The notes under the pieces: generated by a model | Told to the model about the DNA's origin: nothing | Database searches by the model: none | The model's input: the letters and a program-made list of their open reading frames with translations, nothing else | Shown: piece after piece, positions 27,023 to 36,398 of the stretch | Position numbering within the stretch: position 1 is the first letter of the stretch | Layout of the letters: every line of letters begins with the position of its first letter | Source: CAZOJJ01 sp964580105 | GTDB taxonomy: Bacteria > Bacteroidota > Rhodothermia > Rhodothermales > Rubricoccaceae | Direction: 5' to 3' | Length of the DNA stretch: 60,779 nucleotides | Assembly (NCBI GenBank): GCA_964580105.1 | Contig: CAZOJJ010000014.1 | Span: forward strand, 1-60,779 | Program-made: the position numbers and the translations under genes

Positions 27023-28327
27023 GTGCCCTACTCCATCGACACGCGCACCCTCCGGCCGGGCGACGTCTACGTCGCCATCCGGGGTGAGACGCACGACGGC
27101 CACGCGTTCATCCCCCAGGCCGTCGAGAAGGGCGCGGCGGGCATCGTCACGGAGCAGGACGTGTTCGTCCCCGAAGGCGTCGAGGTGGTCCGGGTCGAGA
27201 GCACGCTCGGCTTCCTCGTCGAGCAGGCCGCGGCGAAGATTCGCCGCCTCGGCCCCGCCATCGTCGCCATCACCGGCTCGATGGGCAAGACGACGACGCG
27301 GACGGCCGTCCATGCCGTGCTGAACGAGGCGTTCGAGGTCGTGGCCTCCGAGGGCAACAAGAACACGCCGCTCGGCCTCTCGCTCCTCGTCCTCAACCGC
27401 GCCATCACGCCCGAGACGAAGCTGGTGCTGGAGATGGGTGCCCGCCTGGAGGGCGACCTCCGCGAACTGTGCTCGTACTTCCCCCCCACCGTCTCCGTCG
27501 TGACCAACGTGCGGGGCGTCCACGTCGAGACGTTCGGGAGCATCGAGGGCGTGCAGCGGGAGAAGTCGGAGCTGGTGCGGGCGCTGCGCGAGGACGGCAC
27601 GGCCTGCCTCAACGGCGACGACCCGCGCGTCCGCCGGATGGCCGGCGTGAACCGGGGACGGACCCTCTTCTACGGCGCCGGCCCCGACTGTGACGTCCGG
27701 CCCGAGCGCATCACGGCCACGCTCCCCCTCCTCGGCGACCACGCCGTCTACACCGCCCTCGCGGCGATGAGCGCCGGCCTCGCCCTCGGCATGGACGACG
27801 CGACGATCAACCGGGGGCTCGAGAAGATCGTCGTCGAGAAGGGCCGGCTCAACCGGCTCGCCGGCCGCGCCGGCAGCGTCCTCATCGACGACACGTACAA
27901 CGCCTCACCCGACGCCACGCGGGCGGCGCTCCGCGTCCTCGCCCGGCAGGACGGCGCGCGCCGCATTGCCTTCCTCGGCGACATGCTGGAGCTGGGCGCC
28001 ACCGAGGTCGAGGAGCACGCCGCCGTGCTGGCCGAGGCGCTGGAGGTGGCGGACGTCCTCCATGCCGTCGGCCCGATCATGCGGCGCGCGGTCGAGGCGA
28101 TGGCACCGGACCAGCAGCGCCGCATCGCGGTCCACGCCTCGTCGGCCGGGGTGGCCGAGGCGCTCCGGGCGGACGAGCTCTACGTGCCCCGCGAGGGCGA
28201 CGTCGTGCTCGTCAAGGGCTCGCAGGGCACGCGGATGGAGCGGATCTCGGAAGCCCTCCTCCACCCCGACCTCGACCCGGCCGACGTGCTCCCGCGCCAG
28301 ACGGAGGCCTGGAAGGCGATCGTCTGA
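27023..28327 (+). CDS. murF: UDP-N-acetylmuramoyl-tripeptide-D-alanyl-D-alanine ligase
   Basis: Last cytosolic amino-acid ligase of peptidoglycan precursor synthesis. Visible: DTRTLRPGDVYVAIRGETHDGHAFI (UDP-binding N-domain), ATP P-loop ITGSMGKTTT, EGNKNTPLG, EMGARLEGDL, NGDDPRVR, and the C-domain IDDTYNASPDATRAAL, FLGDMLELG, VLVKGSQGTRME. GTG 27023 gives 434 residues and a start right before the first conserved block; ATG 26990 would add 11 residues read from the repeat. The N-terminus is short compared with enterobacterial MurF. Converges on the aminotransferase gene with 19 bp between stops. Confidence 0.95.
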   Translation: MPYSIDTRTLRPGDVYVAIRGETHDGHAFIPQAVEKGAAGIVTEQDVFVPEGVEVVRVESTLGFLVEQAAAKIRRLGPAIVAITGSMGKTTTRTAVHAVLNEAFEVVASEGNKNTPLGLSLLVLNRAITPETKLVLEMGARLEGDLRELCSYFPPTVSVVTNVRGVHVETFGSIEGVQREKSELVRALREDGTACLNGDDPRVRRMAGVNRGRTLFYGAGPDCDVRPERITATLPLLGDHAVYTALAAMSAGLALGMDDATINRGLEKIVVEKGRLNRLAGRAGSVLIDDTYNASPDATRAALRVLARQDGARRIAFLGDMLELGATEVEEHAAVLAEALEVADVLHAVGPIMRRAVEAMAPDQQRRIAVHASSAGVAEALRADELYVPREGDVVLVKGSQGTRMERISEALLHPDLDPADVLPRQTEAWKAIV

Positions 28328-28346
28328 CGGCCCGGCCGCTGCGCTC

Positions 28347-30074
28347 TCACTCCGCCAGCGCGAAGAACTGGAGCTCCGCGAGGTCGCCGTCGAGGCGGGC
28401 CTCGCAGGCGAGGTCGGGGAGGCTTTCAGCGATCCGCCGCGCCTCGGCGAGCGCGTCGGCGTAGCGGCGGCGGCGTTCCTCCATCGAGGGCGGGGCAACG
28501 TCGTCACCGGTCGCGGCGAGGGCGGCATCGAGCGAGAACGACGGGAGCGACGGCGGACCGTCGCGGTGCGTCCAGGCGCCCGTCGCCACGTCGAAGCGGT
28601 AGAGCGGCACGAAGCGGCAGCCGTGCTCGGCGAGGAAGGCGACGGCCTCGATGAGGTAGTCCGCCTCGGCGTCGTCCATCACGTAGTGGAAGCCGACGCG
28701 GCACCACCCCGGCTTGACGCCGTGGATGCCGCGCCGGATCGCCTGCCGGTAGTGCTCGCTCCGCTGCGTGTCGATGCGGAGGAGGCGGTGGCCGTACGGC
28801 CCGGCGCACGAGCACCCGGCGCGGCTCTGGATGCCGAAGAGGTCGTTGAGCAGCACCGTCACCAGCTTGGGGTGGAGGTACGCGCCACGCCCGTCGCGGA
28901 GGTTGAAAGAGACGATACCGATGCGGCGCGCGGGGTCGGCCGGCCCCAGGATTTCGATGCGGTCGTCGGCCGACCAGCGGGCGAAGGCGCGGGCGAGCAG
29001 CGCGTCCTCGCGCGCCTCGATGGCCTCGGCGCCGAGCGCCTGCTTGACCTCCAGCGCGAGCGCGGCGCGGACGGTCTGGAACACGCCCGGCGTGCCGGCC
29101 TTTTCGCGCGCCTCGATGTCGGCCGTGAAGTCGTGGCCGTGGAGGCCGACGTAGTCCACCGTTCCTCCGCCGCTCACGCTGGGCGCGAGGTTCGCCGGGT
29201 AGAGCCGCTCGTGGAAGACGAGCACACCCGCCGCCCCGGGCCCGCCGAGGAACTTGTGGGGCGAGAAGAACACGGCGTCGAGCGCGCCGTCGGGGTCGCC
29301 CTCGGGGTTCATGTCGATGGGGACGTACGGCGCGGCGGCGGCGTAGTCGAACAGCGCGAAGGCGCCGTGCCGGTGGAGCAGCCGCGCGATGGCGTGCACG
29401 GGCGACTTCACGCCGGTCACGTTCGAGGCGGCCGAGAACGAGCCGATGCGGACGCGGCCCTCCCAGCGCGGGTCGGCCAGCAACCGCTCCAGGTGCCCGA
29501 GGTCGAGCGCCCCGTCGGCGTCGAGCTCGACCTCAACGACCTCGCAGAGCCCCTCGCGCCAGGTGACCTCGTTCGAGTGGTGCTCGTAGGGCCCCACGAA
29601 CACGACGGGCCGGCGTTCGGCCACGTAGTCGGCCAGGCGGCGGTAGCCGTCGGAGCCGAGCGCCTCCTGCGCCAGCCCGAAGAGCCGCTCGCGCGTGGCC
29701 GGCGCCATCGCCACGCCGAGGATCTCCTGCAGCTTGTGAATGGCCGCCGTCGAGCCCGACCCGCACGCAACGACCTTCCCGCCCGGCCCGGCGTTGAGCG
29801 CCCGCTTGATGGCGGCCTCGGCCTCGTGAAGCAGGTGCGTCGTGGCGTGACCCGTGAGGCTGTCCTCGGTGTGGGAGTTGGCGTAGAGCACCGCCAGCTC
29901 GCGGCAGTAGTCCTCGACGAAGGCGAGGCACCGACCGGACGCCGTGAAGTCGGCGTAGACGAGGGGACGCTCGCCGAAGGGCGTCCGGATCGGCGCGTCG
30001 GCGCCGAGGGTCTGCGCGCGGAGCGTGTCGAAGTCGAGGGAGCCCCGACGGAAGTCGAACGAAGGAGTCGCCAT
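28347..30074 (-). CDS. Class-V aminotransferase (cysteine-desulfurase-like), large form
   Basis: PLP fold-type I enzyme of 575 residues. Motifs: LVYADFTASGRCLAFVEDY, NSHTEDSLTGHAT, CGSGSTAAIHKLQ, VFVGPYEHHSNEVTWRE, the PLP lysine in FFSPHKFLGGPGAAGVL and a cysteine segment SRAGCSCAGPYGHRLL that resembles the active-site loop of cysteine desulfurases. The C-terminal ~150 residues are an extra alpha/beta region absent from IscS/SufS. The substrate is unknown; desulfurase, lyase and transaminase activities all occur in this superfamily. Start ATG 30074. Not part of the suf operon. Confidence 0.82.
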   Translation of the reverse strand: MATPSFDFRRGSLDFDTLRAQTLGADAPIRTPFGERPLVYADFTASGRCLAFVEDYCRELAVLYANSHTEDSLTGHATTHLLHEAEAAIKRALNAGPGGKVVACGSGSTAAIHKLQEILGVAMAPATRERLFGLAQEALGSDGYRRLADYVAERRPVVFVGPYEHHSNEVTWREGLCEVVEVELDADGALDLGHLERLLADPRWEGRVRIGSFSAASNVTGVKSPVHAIARLLHRHGAFALFDYAAAAPYVPIDMNPEGDPDGALDAVFFSPHKFLGGPGAAGVLVFHERLYPANLAPSVSGGGTVDYVGLHGHDFTADIEAREKAGTPGVFQTVRAALALEVKQALGAEAIEAREDALLARAFARWSADDRIEILGPADPARRIGIVSFNLRDGRGAYLHPKLVTVLLNDLFGIQSRAGCSCAGPYGHRLLRIDTQRSEHYRQAIRRGIHGVKPGWCRVGFHYVMDDAEADYLIEAVAFLAEHGCRFVPLYRFDVATGAWTHRDGPPSLPSFSLDAALAATGDDVAPPSMEERRRRYADALAEARRIAESLPDLACEARLDGDLAELQFFALAE

Positions 30075-30339
30075 GAGCGGGCCGGGCGGGTCTGCACGAA
30101 AGTACGCATCCACGTGCCTCCGGGCCGTTGAACGGACGGGAAGAAGTCGGATCGGCCGACCCCGCAAGTCCCCGCGGCTCCATGAGGCACGCGGGCGATT
30201 GGCCGCCCTCTGCCCATACGCGAGGCCCTCCTCGACCTGCTCCGCGCGGCTTCGCCGGCAACCGAGAAACCCTTTGCCGGTCACGACGCGCGTCCCGGGG
30301 CGCTCCGGGACGCGCGACTCACTGACAGGGGGAGCCTGT

Positions 30340-31350
30340 TCAGGCCGCCTTCCGGCGCTTCTTGGTCGTAGCGACCACGTGCTCGGGGTCCGACGGCGCG
30401 CCGTCGCCCGCCGTCGCGTACCGGGCGTGCATCCGTTCGAGGAGCTCGGCGATCTGTGCGTCCGTGAGCCGTTCGAGGTCGGACGTGCCGCAGTAGTGGC
30501 GGGCGGCGAGCATGAGCGCCGCCGGTTCGAGGCCGTACGTCTCGGCCGCCTCGTAGAGCTCGTCGAGGAGCGACCCCTCGGGATCCTCCGGCGTCTCGGC
30601 CGCCTCGGTCAGCACGTCGGGCACGTCGAGCGGCTTCGGCCCCTCCCCCATCCGCGCCAGCAGGTCCGCGAAGGTGGGGTTGCGGAGCTCGAGCCCCACG
30701 GGGAAGTCCGGCGCATTCGACTTCACGACGCGGGCGACGCGGACGGTCTCGAAGCCGTCGAGGCGCACCTCCATCTCCAGCATCACGTCCACGAAGTACT
30801 CGAGGCCGGAGGCCGTCATCGGGAGGACGCGACCGAGCTCGTTCTCTTCGCGCTCCTCCTCGCCCTTGGCGGCGATCTGGTCCGTGATCACGACGCAGGC
30901 GCCGGAGTCCACGCAGAGTCGGCGGAGCACCTCCTGGAGGACGAGCTGGTCGTTCCGGAGGTCGTCGGCGGTGGGCCGGGCGAGGGGATCGCCGGTGCGG
31001 GCGCGCGCGGCTTCGACGGTGGCGCGGTGCTTTCGCCCGAAGTACATCGCCCACGAGTCGAGGGCGAAGCAGCCGTAGCCCTGGGCCCGGCCCTCCGGCC
31101 CGAGCGCCCAGTCGATGAACTGGGGAAGCTCGTCGGGGTGCTCGATTTCGAGGGCGTCGAAGACGGAGCCGTCGGCGCCGGGAAGCAGGCGTGCCTTGCG
31201 CTCGGTGTCGAAGAAGCAGAGGCGGCCCAGGCCGGCCTCGGCGAGGGACGCGGCGAAGACGCTCTTCCCGCTCCCGGCCGCGCCGCGCACGGCGACGACG
31301 AGGCGGCGGGCTCTGGGACGGCGGCTGAGCGGATTGAAGGGGGCAGTCAT
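30340..31350 (-). CDS. RecA-core P-loop ATPase resembling phage Sak4-type recombinases
   Basis: A 336-residue protein. The ATPase core (about 15-200) has Walker A VVAVRGAAGSGKSVFAASL, CFFDTERKARLL, a Walker B-like CFALDSWAMYFG, a block of Arg/Lys and VVITDQIAAKG. This layout is that of short RecA-core ATPases used by phages for single-strand annealing (Sak4) and of DUF/AAA_24 relatives. The C-terminal ~100 residues carry an acidic linker and a helical end (GSLLDELYEAAETYGLEP ... LTDAQIAELLERMHARY) and a Lys/Arg tail. No other phage gene is next to it. Start ATG 31350. It is the last gene of the minus-strand polysaccharide run but separated by 63 bp and unrelated in function. Confidence 0.68.
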   Translation of the reverse strand: MTAPFNPLSRRPRARRLVVAVRGAAGSGKSVFAASLAEAGLGRLCFFDTERKARLLPGADGSVFDALEIEHPDELPQFIDWALGPEGRAQGYGCFALDSWAMYFGRKHRATVEAARARTGDPLARPTADDLRNDQLVLQEVLRRLCVDSGACVVITDQIAAKGEEEREENELGRVLPMTASGLEYFVDVMLEMEVRLDGFETVRVARVVKSNAPDFPVGLELRNPTFADLLARMGEGPKPLDVPDVLTEAAETPEDPEGSLLDELYEAAETYGLEPAALMLAARHYCGTSDLERLTDAQIAELLERMHARYATAGDGAPSDPEHVVATTKKRRKAA

Positions 31351-31413
31351 GGCAGGGGGGCGTTCGCCAGGAAGGACGCCCCAGGCTACGCCGGCCCTGG
31401 TGCCAGCGCCGTG

Positions 31414-32124
31414 TCACCCGCCTTTCATCCCCCATTCCAGCCGGATGCCCTCGTGCCGCACGAGGCGGTCGCCCCCCCAGAGCAGGACCGTCGCCCCGAC
31501 CATCTCGCCCAGCTCCTCGGCGAACCCGAGTCCTTTCTGCGTCAGCGAACCGCCCCCAACGAAGTTGGCGACGAACTCGAAGCCGACGGCCGACAGCCCG
31601 TACAGCAGCACCCCGGCCCCGAGGAGGAGCAGGGCGTCCGGCCTGCGCCGAAGGTAGGGTCGAAGCGCCCACGCCGCCGCGCCGCCGAGCAGGAGCACGA
31701 GGGGTACGAAGGCGAACATCCAGGGCCCCGTACGGAGGCCCAGCCCTACCCCCATCGAGGCCGCCATCTCGTCGCCGAGGCGCTCGTGGAGCATGGCCGT
31801 CTCGTCGAGCGAGAGAAAGGTGAACAGCAGGGGCACCAGTGCGAGCCCCCACGTCGCGGGCCGGCGGAAGCGGACGTCCCGCACGGCAAGCGCGGCAAGG
31901 ACCAGTCCGATCGCGAGCAACTGGCTGGAGGAGAACCACGTCGGTACGTTGCTCTCCTCGCCCACCTTGAGCAGCGTCGAGCCGTCGTCGCCCCCGAATA
32001 CGAACGCCACGAGCGCCGCGAGCCCCACCAGCGCGTCGCCGAGGAGGAAGACCGTCACGAGCGGCGACGGCGAGAGCCGGGGGATGGACCTCGCGAGAGG
32101 CACCAGGGAGGCGACGTGGCTCAT
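31414..32124 (-). CDS. Polytopic membrane protein, function unknown
   Basis: A 236-residue protein with about six hydrophobic helices (VTVFLLGDALVGLAALVAFVF, LLAIGLVLAALAV, GLALVPLLFTFLSLDE, FAFVPLVLLLGGAAAWAL, ALLLLGAGVLLYGLSAVGFEF, GATVLLWGGDRLV). The conserved-looking FLSLDETAMLHERLGDEM lies between helices three and four. I do not know the family. It starts one base after the stop of the polysaccharide deacetylase gene, so a role in polysaccharide export or modification is plausible but unproven. Confidence 0.75.
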   Translation of the reverse strand: MSHVASLVPLARSIPRLSPSPLVTVFLLGDALVGLAALVAFVFGGDDGSTLLKVGEESNVPTWFSSSQLLAIGLVLAALAVRDVRFRRPATWGLALVPLLFTFLSLDETAMLHERLGDEMAASMGVGLGLRTGPWMFAFVPLVLLLGGAAAWALRPYLRRRPDALLLLGAGVLLYGLSAVGFEFVANFVGGGSLTQKGLGFAEELGEMVGATVLLWGGDRLVRHEGIRLEWGMKGG

Positions 32125-32125
32125 G

Positions 32126-32950
32126 CTATGTTACGGCACTCCGGCCGGTGAGGGCTTCGAAGAGGCGGCCGTCCACCCGAAGGTTGCGCAGGTTGTCGCG
32201 CAGCGGGCGGCTGCACTCCCAGAGCGAGCGCTCCAGGTAGATCGGGTGGGGCTCGGCGTGCTGGCACCCGGCCGCCGCCCGCGCAACGGTGCGGAAGCCG
32301 AGCCCCTGGCACACGGCCAGCAGGTCGTCGCTGAAGAAGCGGCGCATCCCGTACGGGTACGAGAAGTGCTCGATGGGCTCGCCGAGGTGGGCCTCCAGGA
32401 TCTCCTTGCTCAGCCGGATCTCGGTGACGGCCTCGTCGAGCGGAAGGTCGGTCAGGACGGGGTGCGTGTGGGTGTGCGCGCCGATGACGTGGCCCCGCGC
32501 TCGAAGCGCTTTCAGCTCCGCCACCGAGAGCGTCCGCTCGGGCGCATCGTCACCGAGCGCATCGGCGTAGCGGTAGAGCACGTCCGGCGGGGCCTCGTCG
32601 CGGAAGACGCCGGTGTTGACGTAGAACGTGGCGCGGACGTCGAGGCGGTCGAAGAAGTCGAGGGCCTCGTACCAGTCCCGCGTGTTGTCGTCGAAGGAAA
32701 GCCAGAGCGTGCGCTCGGAGGGATCGGCGAGGTGGTCGTCGGGGCCTTCGGCGACGCGGTAGCCGGCCTCGCGGAAGAACTCGACGAGTTTGCGGAAAGC
32801 GGCGTAGTCCTCGCGGTGGAAGCAGTGGAGGTAGATGCCCGCCTTCGTCGGGAGCCCCCGGTCGAAGAACCGGTGGTGCGTGACCGTGACGAGGCGCTGG
32901 ACCACACTCAGGGCCGGGCGGAAGCGGACGGCGTGAGGAGGAGACGGCAC
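32126..32950 (-). CDS. Polysaccharide deacetylase (NodB-like, CE4)
   Basis: Carbohydrate esterase family 4-type protein, 274 residues. The NodB metal site is recognisable as LWLSFDDNTRDWYEALDFF and the histidine motif VIGAHTHTHPVLTDL, with FSYPYGM further on. One Asp-Asp and two His ligands of the usual metal triad are present. There is no signal peptide, so it may act on the cytoplasmic side or on lipid-linked intermediates. Start ATG 32950, 27 bp after the WbaP-type transferase gene. Substrate is inferred to be an N-acetylated sugar of the exopolysaccharide. Confidence 0.85.
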   Translation of the reverse strand: MPSPPHAVRFRPALSVVQRLVTVTHHRFFDRGLPTKAGIYLHCFHREDYAAFRKLVEFFREAGYRVAEGPDDHLADPSERTLWLSFDDNTRDWYEALDFFDRLDVRATFYVNTGVFRDEAPPDVLYRYADALGDDAPERTLSVAELKALRARGHVIGAHTHTHPVLTDLPLDEAVTEIRLSKEILEAHLGEPIEHFSYPYGMRRFFSDDLLAVCQGLGFRTVARAAAGCQHAEPHPIYLERSLWECSRPLRDNLRNLRVDGRLFEALTGRSAVT

Positions 32951-32977
32951 GGGGCAGCGGATTCGTAGGTGAGTGAT

Positions 32978-34450
32978 TCAGTAGGCGCCGGAGCGGCGGA
33001 GCACGACGCGGAACGTGCGCACGAGCACGACGAGGTCGAGCCAGAGCGACCAGTTGCGGACGTAGTAGGGGTCCCACCGCTCCATGCCGAGCGTGCCGGT
33101 GTCGCTCCGGCCGGAGACCTGCCACATCCCGGTGATGCCGGGGCGAACGCGCTCGCGGAGGGCGCGCACGCGCGGCTCCAGCTCTTCGTGGTGGTACACG
33201 GGCAGCGGGCGCGGCCCGACGAGGCTCATCTCGCCGCGGATCACGTTGAGCAACTGCGGCAGCTCGTCCAGGCTCGTCGCCCGGAGAAAGCGGCCGACGC
33301 GCGTGATGCGGGGGTCGCGTTCCAGCTTGTAGTACGCCTCCCACTCGGCACGCAGCGCGGGGTCGGCGGCGAGCGCCCGTTCCAGCACGCGGTCGGCGTC
33401 GGGCACCATCGTGCGGAGCTTCCAGGCCCGGAACGGGCGGCCGTAGCGCCCGATCCGCTCCTGGCGGAAGAACGGCGAGCGCCGGTCTTCGAGCCAGACC
33501 AGCGCGGCCAGCAGCGCGACGAGGGGCATCCACACGACGGCCCCGAGGAAGGCGACGGCCAGGTCCATCGCCCGCTTCAGGAACCCGGCGAAGGGGCGGG
33601 TCAGGTTCGAGGTGACCTCCAGGCCGAGGACGCCCACGAAGTCGCGGGGGCGGACCCAGAGCGAGGGGGCGCCGAGGAGGTCGGGCACGAGGACGACGGT
33701 GCCGTAGCACGTGAGCGGCCCTTCGAGGAGCCGGGCGCGCGTCTCCGCGTCGGCCTCGGGAAGCGCGAGGAAGGCCACGACCGCCTCGGAGGTGATGCGC
33801 TCGGTTCCCCCCACGATGGGCACCGTGTCGAGGAAGTCGCCCCAGCGCGTGCGGTCGTCGTCGAACACGGCCATCGGCACGTAGCCCATCCCGCGCTCCT
33901 CCTGGAGCTGGCGGACGACCTTCGCGCCCGCCGGGCCGGCGCCGTAGACGACGACCGGGACGCCCCAGGCGTCGTGCCGCACGAGGACGCCCTTCGCCGT
34001 CACGCGCGCGAGCGGGACGAGGACGAGGCTCAGCAGCCCGGCCAGGCCGAGCGTGAGGCGGCTCGCCTGGCTCTCCGGTGCGATGTCCGGCCCGGCCAGC
34101 CACAAGCCCACGGCCGCCAGCGTGAACACACCGACGACGGTCCACGTCACGCGCCGCAGCTCCTCGACGGCGCCGAGGCCGTAGCCGGGCAGCAGACGGA
34201 GCACCGCCGCCGTCCCGACGTAGAGCGGGAGCACGACCCACGCGTTGCCGACCACCATCTTGGCCTCGCCCACCCACCACTGCCGGCCGAACCCGGCCAC
34301 GAGCAGGGCTACGGCCAGCGCCAGCACCTCCACCCCCGCCAGCGCCAGCGCGTTGCCGATGGTGCGCCGCGCCACGCTGAACGCCTGCGCCCGCGCCAGC
34401 GCGAGCCGGTACGGGAAGGGCTGGTCGGTGATGAGGACGTGCGTGTTCAT
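32978..34450 (-). CDS. WbaP-like polyprenyl-phosphate hexose-1-phosphate transferase
   Basis: Initiating enzyme that loads the first sugar phosphate onto undecaprenyl phosphate at the inner membrane. The 490-residue protein has about five N-terminal helices, a CoA-binding-like cytosolic domain (VVYGAGPAGAKVVRQLQ), then the catalytic bacterial sugar transferase domain: RAMDLAVAFLGAVVWMPLVALLA re-entrant helix, FFRQERIGRYGRPFRAWKLRTM, TRVGRFLRATSLDELPQLLNVIRGEMSLVGPRPL and PGITGMWQVSGRS. Motifs are intact. Start ATG 34450 (MNTHVLITDQ). Confidence 0.94.
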   Translation of the reverse strand: MNTHVLITDQPFPYRLALARAQAFSVARRTIGNALALAGVEVLALAVALLVAGFGRQWWVGEAKMVVGNAWVVLPLYVGTAAVLRLLPGYGLGAVEELRRVTWTVVGVFTLAAVGLWLAGPDIAPESQASRLTLGLAGLLSLVLVPLARVTAKGVLVRHDAWGVPVVVYGAGPAGAKVVRQLQEERGMGYVPMAVFDDDRTRWGDFLDTVPIVGGTERITSEAVVAFLALPEADAETRARLLEGPLTCYGTVVLVPDLLGAPSLWVRPRDFVGVLGLEVTSNLTRPFAGFLKRAMDLAVAFLGAVVWMPLVALLAALVWLEDRRSPFFRQERIGRYGRPFRAWKLRTMVPDADRVLERALAADPALRAEWEAYYKLERDPRITRVGRFLRATSLDELPQLLNVIRGEMSLVGPRPLPVYHHEELEPRVRALRERVRPGITGMWQVSGRSDTGTLGMERWDPYYVRNWSLWLDLVVLVRTFRVVLRRSGAY

Positions 34451-34589
34451 CGGGAGAAGGGGCCGGGCCGCCTCAAGCCGACTTCATGCCCCGTTCGCGC
34501 GGCATCCTTCTGCGCGTGACCAACGGAACCCGAGCGTTCCTCAGGCCGACGGGTAATCCAGAACGTCTCGCATCCGTCCATCGTGAGAC

Positions 34590-36398
34590 TCAGCCGGCTT
34601 CGTCGGCGCCGGGCCGGGCGTGCGGCTGCGGACGCGTCCCCGGCGCGCCCACGTGCCGCCAGCGCTCGGGAAGCGGAACGGCCTCCCCCACCTCGGCCGC
34701 CCGTTCGGCCCGGCCGGACGCCGGGATCAGCGCGCTGTGCGCCTCGCCGCCGGTGAGCCACCGCCACCGCGCGAGGTCGTCGCCCCGGAAACCGGCCTCG
34801 TCGTCGGGGTCGGGCACGAAGAAGAACGTGGAGGTGCACCCGTCGCTCGTTGCGTGGCGACCGTAGCGGTTGCCGTCGAGGTCGTGCGTCCGCGCATGGC
34901 CGAGGCTCTCGCCCTCGATGCTGACCTCGCGGCCCTCCTGCGTCGCCGTCCACGCGTTGCCCGCGACGACGTTGTGGAAGACGCCGGTGTGGCCGTCGGG
35001 CGCGCGCCGGTCGGGGTCGAGGCGGAGCCAGATGCCGTCGCCCTCGTTGCCGAGGATCGTGTTGTGGAGGAGCAGGTTGTGCGAGGCCGCCTGCGAGAGG
35101 ATGCCCGCCCCACTGTAACCCCGGAAGCGCGTATCAAGGACGACGTTGTGCTGGACGAGCGTTTCCGTGGTCGCGTACTCCAGCATGATCCCGGCGACGG
35201 CGTTGCGCTCGACGCGGTTGCATTCGAGCGTGTTGCGCGCGTTGTCGGTGTCGAGCCAGAGGCCCGGCCCGTCGTTGTCGTAGACGTGGAGGCGACGGAC
35301 GACCGTCTCGCGCGTCCGCATCAGCTTGACACCGCCGGCCTCCCACAGCGGGTCGTACCCCTTCCAGTTGTTGCCGGCCACCTCGCCGCCGTCGAACACG
35401 CACCGGACGCACCCGCCGCCGATGCCGAGCTGGCCGTTGTGGTTCGCCCGCACGTCGAGGAGCACGTGACCCCGTCCGGAAGCGTCGAGGCCGACGCCGT
35501 TCGTCCACTCGACCGTCACGCCTTCGAGCCGGCTCCCTGCACTACCGGCGCAGACGGCGCCCTCCTGGGCGTAGTTGGACGCCACGCGGAACGTGAGCCC
35601 CACGAGGCGGAACCAGCCGGGCGTGGCCGGGTGCCCACACGGCAGGTACGGATCGGCGCCTCGCGGCGCGAAGAGCCGCGCCGGCCGGGCCATCCAGAGC
35701 GTCGTGAAGCTCGACGGCTCGCCGTACGGCAGCTTCACGACGATCCGCCGCGGCCGGTCGGGCGGCCCTTCGACGAGGAAAGTCCCGGGGCGGAACGGCT
35801 CGCCCGGCGCCAGCGGCGTCAGCACGCGCATGCCCGCCCCGTGCCCGAGGCCGACGACCTCACGGCGGAAGACGGGGTCGGCCTCGGGCGCGTAGAGCGG
35901 GAGCGGCTCGCCCGGCCAGGCGTGGGCGAAGGTGTCGCCCTCGCGCCGCCAGCCGCGCAATTCCTCCGTGCCCGCAATGACGACCTCCTCGCCGGGGTAG
36001 GCCGCAAGGGTGATCCGAGCGCCCGGCCCGGTCCCGCCGACGCGCGGCGCCAGGCTCTCCCGGTATTCCCCGGCGCGAATGACGACGGCGTCGCCCGGCC
36101 GGGCCACCCGCAGCGCCTCCGTGATCGTGCGCCACGGACGTTCCCGCGAACCGTCCGGAGCGCCGTCGGCGCGGGGATTGCCGTTCGCGACCCAGTACGT
36201 CGTCCCGCCCTCGCCCACGTACGCCTCCTCCACCGGCAGACAGCGGCCGTCCACCGTCGCGCCGTGGTCGGGCGGGCAGACCGTCCGCCTCGTTGCCTGC
36301 GAATCCGGCGGGACCGTGGGCGTCGTCGTCCGCGCTTCGCAGCCGAGCGCGAGCACGGCCACGAGACCGGCCAGGGCCGTCGCGAGCGGCCTCGTCAC
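34590..36398 (-). CDS. Right-handed beta-helix lipoprotein
   Basis: A 602-residue exported protein. Signal LATALAGLVAVLALGC gives a lipoprotein-type cysteine. The N-terminal part has a DUF1565-like entry (YWVANGNPRADGAPDGSRERPWRTITEAL ... PGDAVVIRAGEYRESL), and residues about 270-530 are parallel beta-helix repeats (RLEGVTVEWTNGVGL, NHNGQLGIGGG, NTLECNRVERNAVAGIMLEY, NLLLHNTILGNEGDGIWL). Such proteins are often polysaccharide lyases, hydrolases or C5-epimerases; no specific catalytic set is recognisable. GTG start 36398 overlaps the PIG-L stop (GTGA). Confidence 0.83.
   Translation of the reverse strand: MTRPLATALAGLVAVLALGCEARTTTPTVPPDSQATRRTVCPPDHGATVDGRCLPVEEAYVGEGGTTYWVANGNPRADGAPDGSRERPWRTITEALRVARPGDAVVIRAGEYRESLAPRVGGTGPGARITLAAYPGEEVVIAGTEELRGWRREGDTFAHAWPGEPLPLYAPEADPVFRREVVGLGHGAGMRVLTPLAPGEPFRPGTFLVEGPPDRPRRIVVKLPYGEPSSFTTLWMARPARLFAPRGADPYLPCGHPATPGWFRLVGLTFRVASNYAQEGAVCAGSAGSRLEGVTVEWTNGVGLDASGRGHVLLDVRANHNGQLGIGGGCVRCVFDGGEVAGNNWKGYDPLWEAGGVKLMRTRETVVRRLHVYDNDGPGLWLDTDNARNTLECNRVERNAVAGIMLEYATTETLVQHNVVLDTRFRGYSGAGILSQAASHNLLLHNTILGNEGDGIWLRLDPDRRAPDGHTGVFHNVVAGNAWTATQEGREVSIEGESLGHARTHDLDGNRYGRHATSDGCTSTFFFVPDPDDEAGFRGDDLARWRWLTGGEAHSALIPASGRAERAAEVGEAVPLPERWRHVGAPGTRPQPHARPGADEAG

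Noticed and set aside
30025..32151. Long plus-strand frame opposite the aminotransferase and ATPase genes
   Set aside because: Low-complexity Arg/Gly/Glu reading with no recognisable domain, opposite well-supported genes.
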